Assembly (NCBI GenBank): GCA_019117525.1
Contig: DWZO01000004.1
Coordinates: 1 to 24,946, forward strand
Reading direction: 5' to 3'
From: Allocoprobacillus merdigallinarum
Lineage (GTDB): Bacteria; Bacillota_I; Bacilli_A; Erysipelotrichales; Coprobacillaceae
DNA length: 24,946 bases
Shown here piece by piece: positions 23,705-24,946 of this stretch (position 1 is its first letter; every line of letters begins with the position of its first letter). A program made the position numbers and the translations under genes. The notes beneath the pieces are model-generated. The model made no database searches. It was given only the letters and a program-made list of their open reading frames with translations, and had not been told where the DNA came from.

Positions 23705-24637
23705 TTGACAAAGGTAGATTTAATTACTGGTTTTTTAGGTTCAGGAAAGACTACATTTATTAAACATTATGCCAGTTATCTGGTGAAGCAGGGATACAAA
23801 GTGGGTATCATTGAAAATGACTTTGGCGCTGTCAATGTGGATATGATGCTTTTACAGGAATCATTAGGTACACAATGTGATTTAGAAATGATTGCGGGTG
23901 GTTGTGATCGCCAAACGCATCAAAGACGTTTCAAGACCAAACTCATTTCAATGGGCATGTTAAAATATGATTATCTTTTGGTTGAACCATCTGGTATATA
24001 TGATGTTGATGAATTCTTCGATGTCTTACATGAAGAACCATTAGAAAACTGGTATGAAATAGGAAATGTTTTTGCTGTTGTCAATGCTCAAATTGAACAG
24101 CATTTATCAAAGACTTCACGTTTTTTATTAGCTTCTCAAGTTGCTCATGCAGGATGTATTTTATTGAGTCATTATCAGGAAGCCAGTTTGGAAGAAGTGA
24201 AGCAGACAATTCATTTCATTCAACAATCTCTTTATGATGTACAATGTCAAAGAGTGCTTCAAGAAACGGATTTTGATACACATTGGATGCAATGGACGGA
24301 CGAAGATTTCCAAAGTTTTATGAATAAAAGTTATGTGTTGAGTGATTATATGAAACATGAGATTGATTATCAAAAAGCATATACATCATTATATTTTATG
24401 AATAATCGTTTGAATCAGACAGAATTCAAGAAAGCTATTGATTCTATTTTTCATGATTTGTCATGTGGACATGTTTTTCGTATCAAAGGATTTATATCTG
24501 AAAATCAACAATGGATGGAATTGAATGCCACTCAAGATCATATCTCTTTACAACCTATATCTGATGGACAGGATATTGTGATTGTCATTGGAGAAGATTT
24601 GAATCAGGAACATATTGAAATTTATTTAAAGCCATAA
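23705..24637 (+). CDS. CobW/COG0523-type P-loop GTPase-like protein
   Basis: A 310-residue protein of the CobW/COG0523 class within the SIMIBI P-loop GTPases; the class contains metal chaperones for cobalt, zinc and other metals. The P-loop GFLGSGKTT (10-18) sits at the N-terminus, followed by IIENDFGAVNVD (35-46) and LLVEPSGIYDVDEFF (91-105), the Walker B region of this class. Two hallmarks are missing: the metal-binding GCxCC is GGCDRQTHQRRF (65-76) with only C67 left, and the base-recognising NKxD is SHYQ (155-158). It therefore belongs to a divergent subfamily, and metal delivery cannot be assumed. I chose the TTG at 23705 because AAGGGAG lies 8 bases upstream and the P-loop then falls at the normal distance from the N-terminus; an ATG at 23687 has no ribosome binding site. 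Its stop codon abuts the terminator. Confidence 0.85.
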   Translation: MTKVDLITGFLGSGKTTFIKHYASYLVKQGYKVGIIENDFGAVNVDMMLLQESLGTQCDLEMIAGGCDRQTHQRRFKTKLISMGMLKYDYLLVEPSGIYDVDEFFDVLHEEPLENWYEIGNVFAVVNAQIEQHLSKTSRFLLASQVAHAGCILLSHYQEASLEEVKQTIHFIQQSLYDVQCQRVLQETDFDTHWMQWTDEDFQSFMNKSYVLSDYMKHEIDYQKAYTSLYFMNNRLNQTEFKKAIDSIFHDLSCGHVFRIKGFISENQQWMELNATQDHISLQPISDGQDIVIVIGEDLNQEHIEIYLKP

Positions 24638-24666
24638 AAAAACATCGTTACGACGATGTTTTTTTT
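24637..24666. terminator. Bidirectional terminator between CobW-like gene and birA
   Basis: A perfect 12 bp stem (24637-24648 with 24653-24664; core ACATCGT/ACGATGT) on a 4-base TACG loop, with A and T runs on both sides, so it works in both directions. It begins in the CobW-like stop codon and contains the last codons of the convergent gene. Confidence 0.9.
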
Positions 24667-24946
24667 CGTATAGAAACTTCTCCAGAACAAAGCTGACTGA
24701 TGCCTTTTTCAGTTTGAATCTTTAATGATGCTTCATCATGAATATCTAAAACATAAGCTGTATAGGTCTGATTATTTTCATAGACGGTAATATTTTGATG
24801 TAAAATATAAGAACGCTGACGATAAAAATCAAGAAATGAAGATGTCTGTAAGTTTTGATAATCTTGATAGAAAATATGAAAAAAATCTATAATGAGCTGT
24901 TCACGAGAAACTTTTGTTGTACAAAAGTCTTCAATACAGCCTGCAA
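24648..24946 (-). CDS. birA: Biotin-[acetyl-CoA-carboxylase] ligase, C-terminal part (partial)
   Basis: The minus-strand frame is open from the window edge to the TAA at 24650-24648 and gives 98 C-terminal residues. They match the end of the central domain and the SH3-like C-terminal domain of biotin-protein ligase. Helices are at KVSREQLIIDFFHIFY, then FLDFYRQRSYIL (the '..L..Y...S..lG..V' region), then the small beta barrel YTAYVLDIHDEASLKIQTE and the typical ending QLCSGEVSIR, which corresponds to the family's 'SGEVSLR'. The enzyme attaches biotin to the carboxyl carrier protein of acyl-CoA carboxylases. The ligase catalytic domain, and any N-terminal DNA-binding domain that would make it a repressor, lie beyond the window. 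It is convergent with the CobW-like gene and shares its terminator. Confidence 0.8.
   Translation of the reverse strand, partial: AGCIEDFCTTKVSREQLIIDFFHIFYQDYQNLQTSSFLDFYRQRSYILHQNITVYENNQTYTAYVLDIHDEASLKIQTEKGISQLCSGEVSIRKKTSS

Noticed and set aside
1..24946. CRISPR array, tRNA, rRNA, insertion sequence or integrase
   Set aside because: Looked for on both strands; no regular direct repeats, RNA gene cores or transposase/integrase motifs were seen.

Overview
This 24.9 kb window comes from a low-GC (by eye about one third G+C) Gram-positive bacterium. AT-rich codon use, strong purine-rich ribosome binding sites, short hairpin-plus-T-run terminators and the family content fit a Firmicute. A gut Erysipelotrichia-type organism (Coprobacillus/Faecalibacillus-like) is my best guess, but no rRNA or marker gene is present to prove it. 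I saw no rRNA, tRNA, CRISPR array or complete insertion sequence.

Left part (1-9114). A Fic protein (minus strand, cut by the window edge) is followed by a poor AT-rich gap and an AAA-ATPase/PD-(D/E)XK nuclease gene (minus). Head to head with the nuclease starts a tightly packed plus-strand operon. Its first gene is a 969-residue fusion of an archaeo-eukaryotic primase-like (TOTE-type) domain, a superfamily 2 helicase and a degenerate phospholipase D-like tail. Three helix-rich proteins of unknown function (321, 264 and 535 residues) follow, and a clear terminator closes the operon.

Middle part (9126-20346). A complete Wadjet operon, jetABCD, has its own extended -10 promoter and terminator. 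It encodes a kleisin, a KITE-type subunit, an SMC-like ATPase and a Toprim nuclease, the plasmid-clearing SMC system. A second promoter/terminator unit then encodes a SWIM zinc finger-SNF2 ATPase and an uncharacterised protein with a clear RNA polymerase alpha-CTD-like domain. From 968 to 20346 the region therefore reads as a nucleic-acid defence island built from independently transcribed modules. The least described parts are the primase-helicase operon with its three unknown partners and the SNF2/alpha-CTD-like pair.

Right part (20353-24946). This looks like ordinary chromosome: an NCS2/AzgA purine permease (minus), an RNA 2'-phosphotransferase (kptA), a UcpA-like short-chain dehydrogenase with a good promoter and terminator, a COG0523/CobW-type P-loop protein lacking the usual CxCC and NKxD motifs, and the C-terminal end of a biotin-protein ligase (minus) running off the window. 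The last two genes converge on one bidirectional terminator.
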